Positions 1 to 8,616 of a stretch of DNA of 37,536 nucleotides are shown one piece after another. Where the stretch lies: NCBI GenBank assembly GCA_012032775.1, contig JAAUQO010000033.1:1-37536 (forward strand), written 5' to 3'. Positions within the stretch are counted from its first letter, which is position 1. Every line of letters begins with the position of its first letter. The translations under genes and the position numbers were made by a program. The notes beneath the pieces were generated by a model, which saw only the letters and a list, made by a program, of their open reading frames with translations, was not told the DNA's origin and searched no databases. The stretch comes from Oscillochloris sp. Its GTDB lineage: Bacteria; Chloroflexota; Chloroflexia; Chloroflexales; Chloroflexaceae.

Positions 1-1
1 G

Positions 2-952
2 ACGCGCTCCCGGAAGCCCCGGTTTCTGAACCGGCGGCGGCGCGCGGGTTGGCTGCCGCCGTCCCTCCAGCATCGGGTAGACACCACGCTCACTTGGGTC
101 AACCGGCTGCGGCGGTTCCTGCCGATCACGGCCATCAGCACCGAACTGGTGCGTTTCGACCTGCAGCAGCTGGAACAACCCGACAGCAGCGGGGTGGCGT
201 ATCAGCAGGGAACGCTGGCCGGCTACGAGGTGCGGGAATACCTCTTGGAGCGGTGGAACCGGCGCTGCACCTATTGTGGCGCAACCGGCGTGCCGCTCCA
301 GGTGGAACATATCGTCCCAAAGGCGCGGGGCGGCTCGGATCGCATCAGCAACCTCACCCTGGCCTGTGAACCCTGCAACACCCGCAAGGGCAGGCAGACC
401 GCCGCCGAGTTCGGGTATCCGCAGATCCAGGCCCAGGCCCGTCAACCGTTGCGGGATGCCGCCGCAATGAATGCCACCCGCTGGGCGCTGTATCAGCGCC
501 TTGGGGCGACCGGCCTCCCCATGGAGGTCGGCAGCGGCGGGCGCACAAAGTTCAATCGCACGCGCCTGGGGCTGCCCAAGGCCCATTGGACCGATGCGGC
601 GTGCGTGGGCTACGGCACGCCCGACGCGCTGGATGTGCGCGGGGTGCGCCCGCTTGCCATCCGGGCCACGGGCCACGGTTCCCGGCAGATGTGCCGGATG
701 GATCGGTTCGGCTTCCCGCGCACCGGCCCCAAGCAGGCCCGCCGGGTGCGGGGCTTTCAAACCGGCGATCTGGTGCGGGCGGTGGTGCCATCAGGTCGCT
801 TCGCCGGAGTATCTGTCGGACGGATTGCGATACGTTCCCGTCCGAGCTTTCGGTTCAACGGGCGCTTCGATGTCCATCCGAACTACCTGACGAGGATTCA
901 TCGTGCAGACGGCTACACCTACGCTGCATCCGGCGCTTCCCCTGCCGCCTAA
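2..952 (+). CDS. iscB: IscB RNA-guided nickase/endonuclease, 5' end outside window
   Basis: This is the C-terminal part of an IscB protein, the transposon-encoded RuvC-HNH nuclease group ancestral to Cas9; family members use a guide (omega) RNA to cleave DNA. The frame is already open at base 2, so the start, the N-terminal PLMP/RuvC-I region and the omega RNA, normally encoded just upstream, lie outside the window. Visible are a RuvC-II segment (TELVRFD near 140), an HNH domain with paired Cys (CTYCG near 266, CEPC near 368) and the EHIVPKARGGS catalytic stretch near 305, and a RuvC-III motif KAHWTDAACVG near 581, with its His and Asp intact. The typical C-terminal RADGYTY stretch is followed by a stop at 950-952. 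No frame break is seen, so the nuclease looks functional as far as it is visible. Family assignment is confident; activity is inferred. Confidence 0.9.
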   Translation, partial: TRSRKPRFLNRRRRAGWLPPSLQHRVDTTLTWVNRLRRFLPITAISTELVRFDLQQLEQPDSSGVAYQQGTLAGYEVREYLLERWNRRCTYCGATGVPLQVEHIVPKARGGSDRISNLTLACEPCNTRKGRQTAAEFGYPQIQAQARQPLRDAAAMNATRWALYQRLGATGLPMEVGSGGRTKFNRTRLGLPKAHWTDAACVGYGTPDALDVRGVRPLAIRATGHGSRQMCRMDRFGFPRTGPKQARRVRGFQTGDLVRAVVPSGRFAGVSVGRIAIRSRPSFRFNGRFDVHPNYLTRIHRADGYTYAASGASPAA

Positions 953-958
953 AGGCGG
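945..958 (+). other. Small hairpin at the iscB stop codon, possible transposon right-end structure
   Basis: CCGCC-TAAA-GGCGG forms a 5-bp stem with the stop codon in its loop. IS200/IS605 elements carry subterminal hairpins at their ends, so this may belong to the right end of the IscB element. The exact boundary before trpD cannot be fixed without an empty-site comparison. Confidence 0.35.
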
Positions 959-1011
959 ACAGTCCCCGCGCCGAGGCGGTGCGGTACAAGCTTTAGCGTA
1001 GGAGTCTTTTT

Positions 1012-2042
1012 ATGGAGGGAACGGTGCATATCCGTGACGCAATTATTACCGTGGTGGCCGGGCGCGATCTGAGCCAGGCCGAGGCAGCGGCGGTGATGGA
1101 CGAAATGATGAGCGGCGCAGCTACGCCCGCGCAGATGGGCGCGTTTCTCGCGGCGCTCCACGTAAAGGGTGAGACCGACGCCGAAATCGCCGGGATGGCC
1201 GAGGTGATGCGCCTGAAGGCCACTCCGGTCTATATCGATGGGCCGGTTGCCGATACCTGCGGCACCGGCGGTGATGGCGCGCAGACGTTCAATATCAGCA
1301 CTGCGGCGGCATTTGTTGCGGCGGCGCCGGGTTGCAAGTTGCCAAGCACGGCAACCGCGCAATGTCGAGTGTCTGTGGCAGCGCCGATGTGCTCGAAGGG
1401 CTCGGCGTGAAGATCGACCTCGATGCCGATGGGGTGGCGCGCTGTTTACGTGAGGCCGGGATCGGGTTTATGTTCGCGCCGAAGTTCCATCCGGCCATGC
1501 GTTTCGCCGGACCGGTGCGGCGCGAGATCGGTATCCGTACTGCCTTCAATGTACTTGGCCCGCTCACTAATCCGGCCCGCGCCCGCCATCAGGTGCTCGG
1601 CGTCGCCAGTTTGCCCCTGGCCGAAAAACTCGCCCGCGCCCTCAGTCGCCTCGACACCGCTCATGCACTTGTGGTTCACGGCGACGGCGGCGTCGATGAA
1701 CTGAGTCTCAGTGGCCCAAACGTCATCTATGATGTGCGCGGCGGTGTCGAACCACAACGCTACGAACTCGATCCGCAGGATCTCGGCCTTGCGCGGGCCG
1801 AGCAATCGACGTTGCGCGGCGGGGATGTAGCGACCAATGCCGCAATTGTGGGCGCAATTCTCCATGGCGCAGAGCACGGCCCGCGCCGTGATGTCGTGCT
1901 GTTGAACGCCGCCGCCGCACTGGTAGCCGGTGATCGCGCCGCCAATATGCAAACCGGCCTGAGCATGGCCCGCGCCAGCATCGACGAAGGCCATGCCGCC
2001 GAACGCCTGGCACGCCTGATTGCAGTGAGTAACAAGTCGTAA
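1012..2042 (+). CDS. trpD: Anthranilate phosphoribosyltransferase (one frame break)
   Basis: TrpD transfers phosphoribose from PRPP to anthranilate, the second step of the tryptophan branch, in the cytoplasm. The first part starts at ATG 1012 with a weak TAGGAG upstream and contains the PRPP-binding DTCGTGGDG stretch near 1255. The frame breaks near 1327: the protein resumes one frame back with [11 protein letters not shown], the expected continuation, and runs to the stop at 2042 ([15 protein letters not shown] and HGDGGVDE motifs). Restoring one G in the GCGGCGCC stretch gives a single protein of about 343 residues, the normal family length. All conserved motifs are present on both sides, so a sequencing error is more likely than a real null allele. 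trpC lies 2 kb downstream, separated by an unrelated RCK-protein gene. Confidence 0.9.
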
Positions 2043-2088
2043 CGACGCAAAATCTTGCGTCTTTATCGTCAGCGCCCTCCATCCACGT

Positions 2089-3930
2089 ATGATCTCACGC
2101 TTTCGTCGCCGTACCCGTCCAACGCCTTCAGCCGATGATATTCGCCTGGAGCGGCTGCGCCGTCGGCGCCGCCGGTATCCGATCGGGCGCTTGATCTCCG
2201 CCAATCTACGCGATCTCATCCAATTGCTGCGCCAGTCCTGGTTTTCGTTAGCCAGCCTCGCGCTTGTGCTCGTCGGCGGCGTCGCCTATCTCAGCCTGGT
2301 CGATCAACCACGCCGCTGCCCGGCGTGTTCGCCCGATTTCGCCCTGGCCCTCTACGATACGCTGCAACTGCTGATCTTCCAGAGCAGCCTCGATTTCCCG
2401 AACGATCTGCCGGGGCGCGTGTTGTTCTTCGCCATCCCGTTGCTCGGCCTCTTCTTCCTACTGCAAAGTGTGGTCGATTTCGCGCGCCTGCTGGTGAATA
2501 AGAGCGCCCGCCGCGAGAGTTGGCAGATCTCGCTGGCGGCGACCTTTCGTGATCATGTGATCGTCTGCGGCCTCGGCCGGGTCGGCTATCGGGTGGTGCT
2601 TCAGTTGCTCGACGCCGGCTACGCAGTTGTCGCGATCGACAACGATTTCAGCAGCGAGTTCGTGCCGGCGGTGATGGATCTCAAAGTCCCGGTTATCTTC
2701 GGCGACGCCCGCGACAGTGCGATCCAGCGCCAGGCCGGTCTTGCCCGTGCCCGTGGGATCATCGCCGCGATCGACGACGATCTGAAGAATATCGAGATCG
2801 CGCTCAACGCGCGGCGCCGCCGCCCCGAGATCACGACGGTGCTGCGGATCTACAATCGCGCCCTTGATGTCAACCTGGAGCGTCGCTTCGGGCGCAACAG
2901 CGCCTTCAGTTCCTCGGCCATCGCCGCGCCAACCTTTGCCGCCGCTGCGGTGAGCCGCTCGGTGGTTCATGTGCTCGACATGCCTGAGGGGCTGATCGGG
3001 ATCGCCGAAATCACCATCGCCGCCGAAAGTGAGTTGAGCGGGTTTGTCAGTTCAGTGGAGGAACGCTTTGCAACGCGGATTTTGCGCCGCTACGACAGTA
3101 GCGGGCGCGAGCGCGGCCAGGCTTTTATGTCGCGCCTGGAGGCGGGCGATCGGGCCTTGTTTCTCGGCTCGCTCGATGCGTTGGAGCAGTTGCGCCTCCA
3201 GAATCGCGCCGGCTCGAAGATCAGTTTTCTCAGCGCCGCCCGCGCCCATGCGCCTGAAACCCCGCCCGGCCCGATCATTCTCTGCGGGCTCGGCAAAGTC
3301 GGCGACCGGGTGACGCAACTGTTGATTGCCCTCGAACCGCGGCCCGAACTTGTGGTGATCTGTACCGCAGAGACGCCCCAGGCCCAGATCGATAATCTGC
3401 GTGATCGCGGGGTGCATGTCATCTGCGGCGATGCCTGCGATCCGGCGATCTTGCGCCAGGCCGGCATCAGCGATGCCCACGCCTTAGCCGCCCTTTTCAG
3501 CGACGACCTGCTCAACCTCCAGATCGGCCTTGCCGCCCGCGAAATCGACGCCGATGTCCACCTGGTGCTGCGGGTCTTCAGCGATGTCCTCGCCGAGCGC
3601 CTTGCGACCCTTTTCGGCATCAACACCGCCTACAGCACCTCGGCCCTCGCCGCGCCGACCCTGGCCGCAGCCGCTGTGCGGCCCGAAGTCGATCATGCGT
3701 TTGATGTCAATGGTCAATTATTCGCCACGCTCACACTCCATGCCGCAGATGGTGACGAACTGGCCGGTAAGCGGGTCAGCGCGCTTCGTACTCAGGGCTT
3801 AATCGTCGTCACCCTGCGGCGCGTCGGCGGGCGCCGCACCCTGCCCAATCCCGACGAACGCATCATCCCCGGCGACGAAATCGTGGTGCTGGGCACGCTC
3901 AGTGCCCTTGATACGGTGCGAAAAGCGTAG
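2089..3930 (+). CDS. Membrane protein with two tandem TrkA-N/RCK units
   Basis: A 613-residue protein: basic Arg-rich N-terminus, a first transmembrane helix near residues 48-70, a pore-like loop near 80-105, a second helix near 108-132, then two complete RCK modules. Rossmann NAD-binding motifs are GLGRVGYRV near residue 157 and GLGKVGDRV near 397, each followed by a RCK-C (TrkA-C) type domain. The architecture resembles two-helix potassium channels gated by RCK domains, with both RCKs in one chain. The usual TVGYGD selectivity filter is not visible in the loop, which instead reads LLIFQSSLDFPND, so ion selectivity is uncertain. It sits between trpD and trpC on the same strand with a 46-base gap after trpD. 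No convincing Shine-Dalgarno precedes ATG 2089. Domain call is confident; transport role is inferred. Confidence 0.8.
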   Translation: MISRFRRRTRPTPSADDIRLERLRRRRRRYPIGRLISANLRDLIQLLRQSWFSLASLALVLVGGVAYLSLVDQPRRCPACSPDFALALYDTLQLLIFQSSLDFPNDLPGRVLFFAIPLLGLFFLLQSVVDFARLLVNKSARRESWQISLAATFRDHVIVCGLGRVGYRVVLQLLDAGYAVVAIDNDFSSEFVPAVMDLKVPVIFGDARDSAIQRQAGLARARGIIAAIDDDLKNIEIALNARRRRPEITTVLRIYNRALDVNLERRFGRNSAFSSSAIAAPTFAAAAVSRSVVHVLDMPEGLIGIAEITIAAESELSGFVSSVEERFATRILRRYDSSGRERGQAFMSRLEAGDRALFLGSLDALEQLRLQNRAGSKISFLSAARAHAPETPPGPIILCGLGKVGDRVTQLLIALEPRPELVVICTAETPQAQIDNLRDRGVHVICGDACDPAILRQAGISDAHALAALFSDDLLNLQIGLAAREIDADVHLVLRVFSDVLAERLATLFGINTAYSTSALAAPTLAAAAVRPEVDHAFDVNGQLFATLTLHAADGDELAGKRVSALRTQGLIVVTLRRVGGRRTLPNPDERIIPGDEIVVLGTLSALDTVRKA

Positions 3931-4103
3931 CTACATCACGCCCAGACCATGCAACACGCCGAGTGAAAGAATCCGCAATTGCATGCCCAGCGCACTCCGC
4001 CCTACATATTCCGTGGTTTGGTATAGAATGCCTCCAGGACAGCCTGCGTGCGTCATCCCGCCCGGCTGTCCGCCAGTATCCTGAATCCTAACCAGAGGTA
4101 TGC

Positions 4104-4903
4104 ATGACAAGCGAAACAATTCTGGATCGTATCCTTGAGCATAAGCGGGTCGAGGTTGAGCGGCAGCGCGCCAAGGTGCCGCTGATCGAGCTTGAGCGGC
4201 GGGCCGCGAAACGGCCGGATCCGCGTGATTTCACGGCGGCGCTACGCAAACCCGCCGGCACCGCCCTGATCGCCGAGGTCAAAAAGGCCAGTCCCAGCAA
4301 AGGGGTGTTGCTTGAGTCGTTCGATCACCTGGCGATCGCCCGCACCTACCGCGATCACGGCGCAGCCGCGCTCTCGGTGCTCACCGACAATCGCTTTTTC
4401 AGGGCAGCCTGAAATTCCTGGAAGGCATCCGCGATCTCGACGACATCCCACCGCTGTTGCGCAAGGATTTTATTATCGACGGGTATCAGGTGGTAGAGGC
4501 ACGGGCCTACGGCGCCGACGCGGTGTTGCTGATCGTCGCCGCACTTAACGACGAAGAGTTAGAGGATCTCTGGCTGCTGGCCGAGCATATCGGCATGCAC
4601 GCCCTGGTGGAAGTACATAACGACGACGAACTGGATCGCGCGTATCAGATCGGCGCAACCCTGATCGGGATCAATAACCGCGACCTGCACAGCTTCACGG
4701 TGCGCCGTGAGCTTACCGGCGAACTTACCGGCCTGCTGCCGAAGAACTTGCCGCGCCCGGTGATTGTGAGCGAGAGCGGCATCTTCAGCGCCGCCGATGT
4801 GGCCGAAGTACGCAACTACGGCGCCGATGCGGTGCTGGTCGGCGAGGCTCTGGTGACAGCGCCTGATATTGGGGCGAAAGTCCGCGAATTGGCCGGCGCG
4901 TAA
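4104..4903 (+). CDS. trpC: Indole-3-glycerol phosphate synthase (one frame break)
   Basis: TrpC closes the indole ring, converting carboxyphenylaminodeoxyribulose phosphate to indoleglycerol phosphate. The N-terminal half starts at ATG 4104 and holds the catalytic-lysine region ([12 protein letters not shown]) and VLTDNRFF. At about 4400 the frame runs into a stop, but one frame back the protein continues as [13 protein letters not shown] and then [12 protein letters not shown] (catalytic Lys), GINNRDL and SESGI, to the stop at 4903. One missing C (TTTTTCAGGG for TTTTTCCAGGG) restores a roughly 266-residue TIM-barrel enzyme of normal length. All key residues remain, so a base-call error is the simplest explanation. 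A hairpin terminator follows at 4920-4948. Confidence 0.9.
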
Positions 4904-4919
4904 TGCAGCAAGGATACAA

Positions 4920-4948
4920 AAAATCCGCCTCGTTACGAAGCGGATTTT
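4920..4948. terminator. Bidirectional hairpin terminator between trpC and the CAP-domain gene
   Basis: AAAATCCGC at 4920-4928 pairs with GCGGATTTT at 4940-4948, with an 11-base loop. The stem is flanked by A/T tracts on both sides and lies between two convergent genes, so it can serve both strands. Confidence 0.8.
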
Positions 4949-4967
4949 GTGCGAGCCGGCGCGTTCC

Positions 4968-5522
4968 CTACCGCCCAAACACCTGAGTCCAGTAGCTGCG
5001 ATAGGTTGAGTTCGCGGCATAGTAGTAGCCGACACCGATTTCGCGGAAATTGCAGTTGAGCATATTCTTGCGGTGACCATCGCTGGTCAACCAGCCTTCC
5101 ATCACGATTGCAGGGGTAGGATAACCGGCGGCAATATTTTCGCCACCGGGGTTGCCGGTGTAGTCGGCGGCTTCGGTGCGATTGAAAAAGCGCGAGCCGT
5201 CGCTGCCGATGTGGTTGAAGAAATTGTTGTCGCCCATATCTTTGCTGTGCTTCTGGGCTGCCGCCACCAGGTGTTCTTCGATCACCAGCGCCGGGCAACC
5301 GGCGGCGGCCCGCTCGATATTCACCAACCGAACCACCTCCTCGGCGCGCGTCCGTTCCTCCACGGTTTGTAACGACGGCGCGGGCGGGCTCATCAACAAC
5401 GGCAAATACACCGAGGTCGGTTGAGATTGAGCGGCGCCTGGCGCAACCGGCGCGATAATACCAATCATAAGGAGAACGGCAAACGCAATGGCGAGGCTGT
5501 TGAAAAGACGAAAGCGCTGCAT
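4968..5522 (-). CDS. Secreted CAP/SCP-domain (YkwD-like) protein
   Basis: A 184-residue protein with a Sec-type signal peptide (about residues 1-32, hydrophobic core LAIAFAVLLMIGII, AAQ cleavage-type end) followed by a short linker and a CAP domain. The CAP signature residues are present: HSKDM, the GGENIAAG stretch, and the GHRKNMLN segment with its His. Bacterial YkwD-type CAP proteins are exported and their biochemical role is mostly unknown. The start at 5522 is preferred because GAGGT lies a few bases upstream and the signal peptide begins there; a longer reading to 5555 lacks such support. It is monocistronic, convergent with trpC and downstream of hpf in the same orientation, separated from it by a terminator. 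Confidence 0.85.
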   Translation of the reverse strand: MQRFRLFNSLAIAFAVLLMIGIIAPVAPGAAQSQPTSVYLPLLMSPPAPSLQTVEERTRAEEVVRLVNIERAAAGCPALVIEEHLVAAAQKHSKDMGDNNFFNHIGSDGSRFFNRTEAADYTGNPGGENIAAGYPTPAIVMEGWLTSDGHRKNMLNCNFREIGVGYYYAANSTYRSYWTQVFGR

Positions 5523-5674
5523 GAGAACCTCGTATCTATCCTGCATGGTGGGCATCCGTGACGGAGAAAACCGGCTTGACGAAGGCCCATTAATGCGGTT
5601 TTAACACCTTCGTGTAGAGCGTAGCACTCCGCTTTACACGCTGCCAGTATACGAGAGTCCCATATCAAAACGAT

Positions 5675-5701
5675 GACCGGGCGGTTGACTACCACCCGGT
5701 C
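5675..5701 (-). terminator. Hairpin terminator downstream of hpf
   Basis: GACCGGG (5675-5681) pairs with CCCGGTC (5695-5701). Read on the minus strand it is followed by ATCGTTTTGAT, consistent with an intrinsic terminator for hpf. Confidence 0.6.
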
Positions 5702-5739
5702 GTAGGATCATTCGGCTATGGAAACGCAATCATTCCCGG

Positions 5740-6321
5740 TTAATCGGCATGCTCCGGAACAATCAAACCATAATCGCCGTCGCGCCGGCGATAGAGCACA
5801 CTCACGCGGTTCGCTTCGGCATCTTGAAACACAAAGAAATTGTGGCCAAGCAATTCCATCTGCTCAATCGCATCATCGACGAACATCGGGCGCATCGTGA
5901 ACTGCTTGGTGCGGATCAATCGCGTCGGCGGAGGCTCTTCGTCGGCCACCACAACAGTCGATTGTTCGGTTACATCCAGTGCTGCGGCGGTTCGATCAAT
6001 CTCGCGGCGTTGCCGCTCACGCCGCCAATACTTCTCCTTGTAACGCTTGATCTGGCGTTGCAAAACCGATTGCACCTCATCAACGGCCCCGTACAAGTCG
6101 GACGACTGCTCTTCGGCGCGTAGGATCACGCCATGTTCACCGGTCAGGGTCACTTGTACGCGATGGACTTCACCCGCGTTGCGCTGTGTCTCAGAGCGCA
6201 CCTCAACCACGGCGCTTTTGATCTGGTCCATATAGCGCTCAAGCTTGGCAAGCTTCTCCTCGATGTGCTGGCGTTGACGATCGCTCACCTTTCCATTGCG
6301 GGATTTGATCAACAGTTCCAT
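5740..6321 (-). CDS. hpf: Ribosome hibernation promoting factor, long form
   Basis: About 193 residues. The N-terminal half (MELLIKSRNGKVSDRQRQ onward, residues 1-100) is the HPF/YfiA domain that occupies the 30S decoding region. A charged linker (near 105-135) leads to the C-terminal dimerisation domain (TKQFTMRPMF, DAIEQMELLGHNFFVF, VLYRRRDGDYGLI) that in long HPFs joins two ribosomes into 100S dimers. The start at 6321 is supported by GGAGG eight bases upstream and by alignment with the family N-terminus; an in-frame start further upstream adds unrelated sequence. Expression would be expected in stationary phase or stress, but no specific regulator is visible beyond the hairpin at 6390-6426. 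Confidence 0.93.
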   Translation of the reverse strand: MELLIKSRNGKVSDRQRQHIEEKLAKLERYMDQIKSAVVEVRSETQRNAGEVHRVQVTLTGEHGVILRAEEQSSDLYGAVDEVQSVLQRQIKRYKEKYWRRERQRREIDRTAAALDVTEQSTVVVADEEPPPTRLIRTKQFTMRPMFVDDAIEQMELLGHNFFVFQDAEANRVSVLYRRRDGDYGLIVPEHAD

Positions 6322-6389
6322 CGTGTTCCTCCATCCGTTGACAGGATTGTCGCAAAGGGGCGACATTCCCTAGCGGGCATACAGCGCAG

Positions 6390-6426
6390 CACGGCCCCCG
6401 GACATCTGTGGTGTCCGAGGGCCGTG
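6390..6426. other. Long imperfect hairpin upstream of hpf
   Basis: A 15-bp stem with one mismatch (6390-6404 with 6412-6426) and a 7-base loop. It lies 69 bases before the hpf start and after the end of the upstream minus-strand gene. No T-tract follows on the minus strand, so it could be a weak terminator of the upstream gene or a 5'UTR structure of hpf. Confidence 0.5.
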
Positions 6427-6624
6427 GTGACTGTCACACAAAGGCGCGGGATAAAGTGTTGTTGCGAATGTTTGTATCATCGCCCCTCACTTTGATTCGC
6501 GCGCGCTACGTCATCGTAGCGCGAGTGGTTCATAATCGTTTCTTAACACACATTGTACTACGCACAAAGTTGTCATGCAATAGCTCCATCGTTTTGATCA
6601 GGGTGATTGAGCCGACACCATTCA

Positions 6625-8220
6625 TCAGCGCCGATCAAGTTCGGTCGCCGCCGCCGCCGCCGCTTCAGCCAGATCCGGTCGGCCGCCTTCGGCCTCCCAC
6701 CACCAGGCATAAACGCCTAACTCGGCGCGGATCTCGCCGCGCCGCTCCAATCCGGCGAATATATCGGCCGCCGCCGCAATCTGCCCGGTCCACAGGTACG
6801 CATAGCCAAGGGCCTTGGCGCTCGTCTGATTGCCGGGATCGCTACGCCGGGCCTGCGCCAGGGGGCCGAGGGCTTCCGCATAACGCCCGACTGCCAGCAG
6901 ATACAACCCAAGCCGCCGCTGCGCGGCCTCTAATTCCGGGGCGCGCACCACGGCTGTACGATAGTGGTGTTCCGCCGCTTGCCGGAGCGCGGTTCGCTCG
7001 GCATCGCTCAAATCCGGCCCGAAATCGGCCCGTGCCTGTGTGGTTGCCCCTGCGTTGACCGCCGCAAGGGCTGCGAGCGGTTGCCAGAACAACAACGCCG
7101 CCACTGCGACCGCCAGAGTCGCGCCGATGAACGCCGGCCGGCCAAGCCGTTGTCGCCGCGCAGGTTGATCCGCCCGGCCCGCTGCAAGGGCCAGGCCCAC
7201 TGTGGCCCATGCGATCAGCATGGCGTACCACCCGGCGTTGTACTGCGGTGCGTCAACCAGACCGTGCAGAAACAGGGCCAGGCTGCCCGCTGCCGCACCA
7301 AGCCAGATCGGCCCGCTGCCGGCCTGTCTGGCGCGCCAGAACCGTAGCCCCAACTCGCCGATCATCCAGACCATCCCCAGCAATGCCGAGATACCGCCGC
7401 CAAGCCAGACTGCCAGCAACAGATTATGGCTGTAGGTCAGATAGGGCACCTGGATCAAAAGGCCATAGCGCGAGTAGATCTGGGCAAAGGTTGCCCCCGG
7501 CCCGATCCCGCTGTAGAAAGTATCGATGGCTAATGGCAGCGCCGTGCGGTACAAACTCAGCCGCGAACCGGCGCGCTCGGCGATCCCATCAATGCCCCAG
7601 AGACTCAGGAGCACGACGCCGCCAGATATGCCGGCCAACAACGCAGCGATGCTCAGACCGAGCAGCAGGCGCGGTCGGTACGAAGCGATCCTGGCCGCCG
7701 CCGCTACAAGCGCAGCGATCGCCAGCGCCGCCCATGCGCCGCGCGATACTGTGAGCACGACACCGGCGCCGATCAAAAGTGCGGCCGCGCCCCACAGCCA
7801 ACGCAGGCGCCCGGCGCTATGTGCCGCCAGGCCGAACGCAATCGGCAACGCACATGCCAGGGTTGCCGCCGCCATGTTCTGCTGAAACGGAAAATCCAGC
7901 AGCACCGGGAACGGCGCGCTGGTCAGATCGCCGATCCGGGCGATCAGTTCGATTTTGCGCTCAAAACCCAGGTAGCGGTACTGCCCAAAACAAACCGCCG
8001 TGTACCCAGCGGCAAAGCCGACGATCCCGGCTGCGACGAACTGCTGCGTTCGTGGCGTGCGAGCAAATACGGCGATCAGCAGACACAACCCGCCACCCAG
8101 CCAGAGTGCGGCGGCAAGCGGCAGACTCAAGGCCGGATCGTAGGCGCTGAACGTGCCGAAGGCCATCCCGGCTGAAAGCAGCAGGATTGGGATAAGGAGC
8201 GGGATTCGTAGGAAGGGCAT
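6625..8220 (-). CDS. O-antigen ligase/polymerase-like membrane protein with C-terminal TPR-like region
   Basis: About 531 residues. Ten or more hydrophobic segments cover residues 1-400, including a Wzy_C/O-antigen-ligase-like stretch (LTVSRGAWAAL near 165, and the SRYGLLIQVPYLTYSHNLLLAV region with its His near 270). The C-terminal 130 residues are soluble and TPR-like (repeated AEHHYRTAV, LGLYLLAVGRYAEALGPLAQ and LGYAYLWTGQ helices). Such proteins ligate or polymerise surface glycans at the membrane. The start at 8220 is chosen because the first membrane helix follows at once; an in-frame start at 8379 adds a poorly conserved hydrophobic leader. No clear ribosome site is seen for either start. 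It lies in the same orientation as the glycosyltransferase upstream, consistent with surface polysaccharide synthesis. Confidence 0.7.
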   Translation of the reverse strand: MPFLRIPLLIPILLLSAGMAFGTFSAYDPALSLPLAAALWLGGGLCLLIAVFARTPRTQQFVAAGIVGFAAGYTAVCFGQYRYLGFERKIELIARIGDLTSAPFPVLLDFPFQQNMAAATLACALPIAFGLAAHSAGRLRWLWGAAALLIGAGVVLTVSRGAWAALAIAALVAAAARIASYRPRLLLGLSIAALLAGISGGVVLLSLWGIDGIAERAGSRLSLYRTALPLAIDTFYSGIGPGATFAQIYSRYGLLIQVPYLTYSHNLLLAVWLGGGISALLGMVWMIGELGLRFWRARQAGSGPIWLGAAAGSLALFLHGLVDAPQYNAGWYAMLIAWATVGLALAAGRADQPARRQRLGRPAFIGATLAVAVAALLFWQPLAALAAVNAGATTQARADFGPDLSDAERTALRQAAEHHYRTAVVRAPELEAAQRRLGLYLLAVGRYAEALGPLAQARRSDPGNQTSAKALGYAYLWTGQIAAAADIFAGLERRGEIRAELGVYAWWWEAEGGRPDLAEAAAAAATELDRR

Positions 8221-8616
8221 AGGTATACGAATGATATATGAAGGAGGGTGCTGAGCGACAAGTAAGGCAGGAAGAACGTGAATTGAAGCAGAGAGCAGGG
8301 CTAGTAGATGGATGAGCTGTGCGAAGCGATAGGTATTGCTACACGCCTTGTCACTCGTCGCGTATGCAGGGGCGCTCACGGCGGCAGTTGCCGCAATTCA
8401 GGCAAACTGAATTGTTAAGCGGCAATGTCGGCGGTCACCTGGTTCAGGCATACCACCGCCGTAAGCAACTCGACCCTCCTTCGCGACCACTCTAGCAACC
8501 GAAGATGAATCCTGGTTGACTCGCACCCCACCCGGAGATGACGGCACCGTCATTCATTTGTCTTTTCCGCGCTGCCGATTATGGTTGGATTTGGCAACAA
8601 AGCCACCAGATTCACC
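8221..8616. other. Intergenic region between ligase-like and glycosyltransferase genes
   Basis: I see no convincing gene here. An in-frame leader of the ligase-like gene reaches 8379 but has no supporting features. A small inverted repeat, ATGACG-GCAC-CGTCAT, sits at 8538-8553, without a T-tract. Confidence 0.4.

Noticed and set aside
1320..1340. Programmed -1 frameshifting in trpD
   Set aside because: No slippery heptamer or downstream structure is evident, and the same kind of break occurs in about fifteen unrelated genes.
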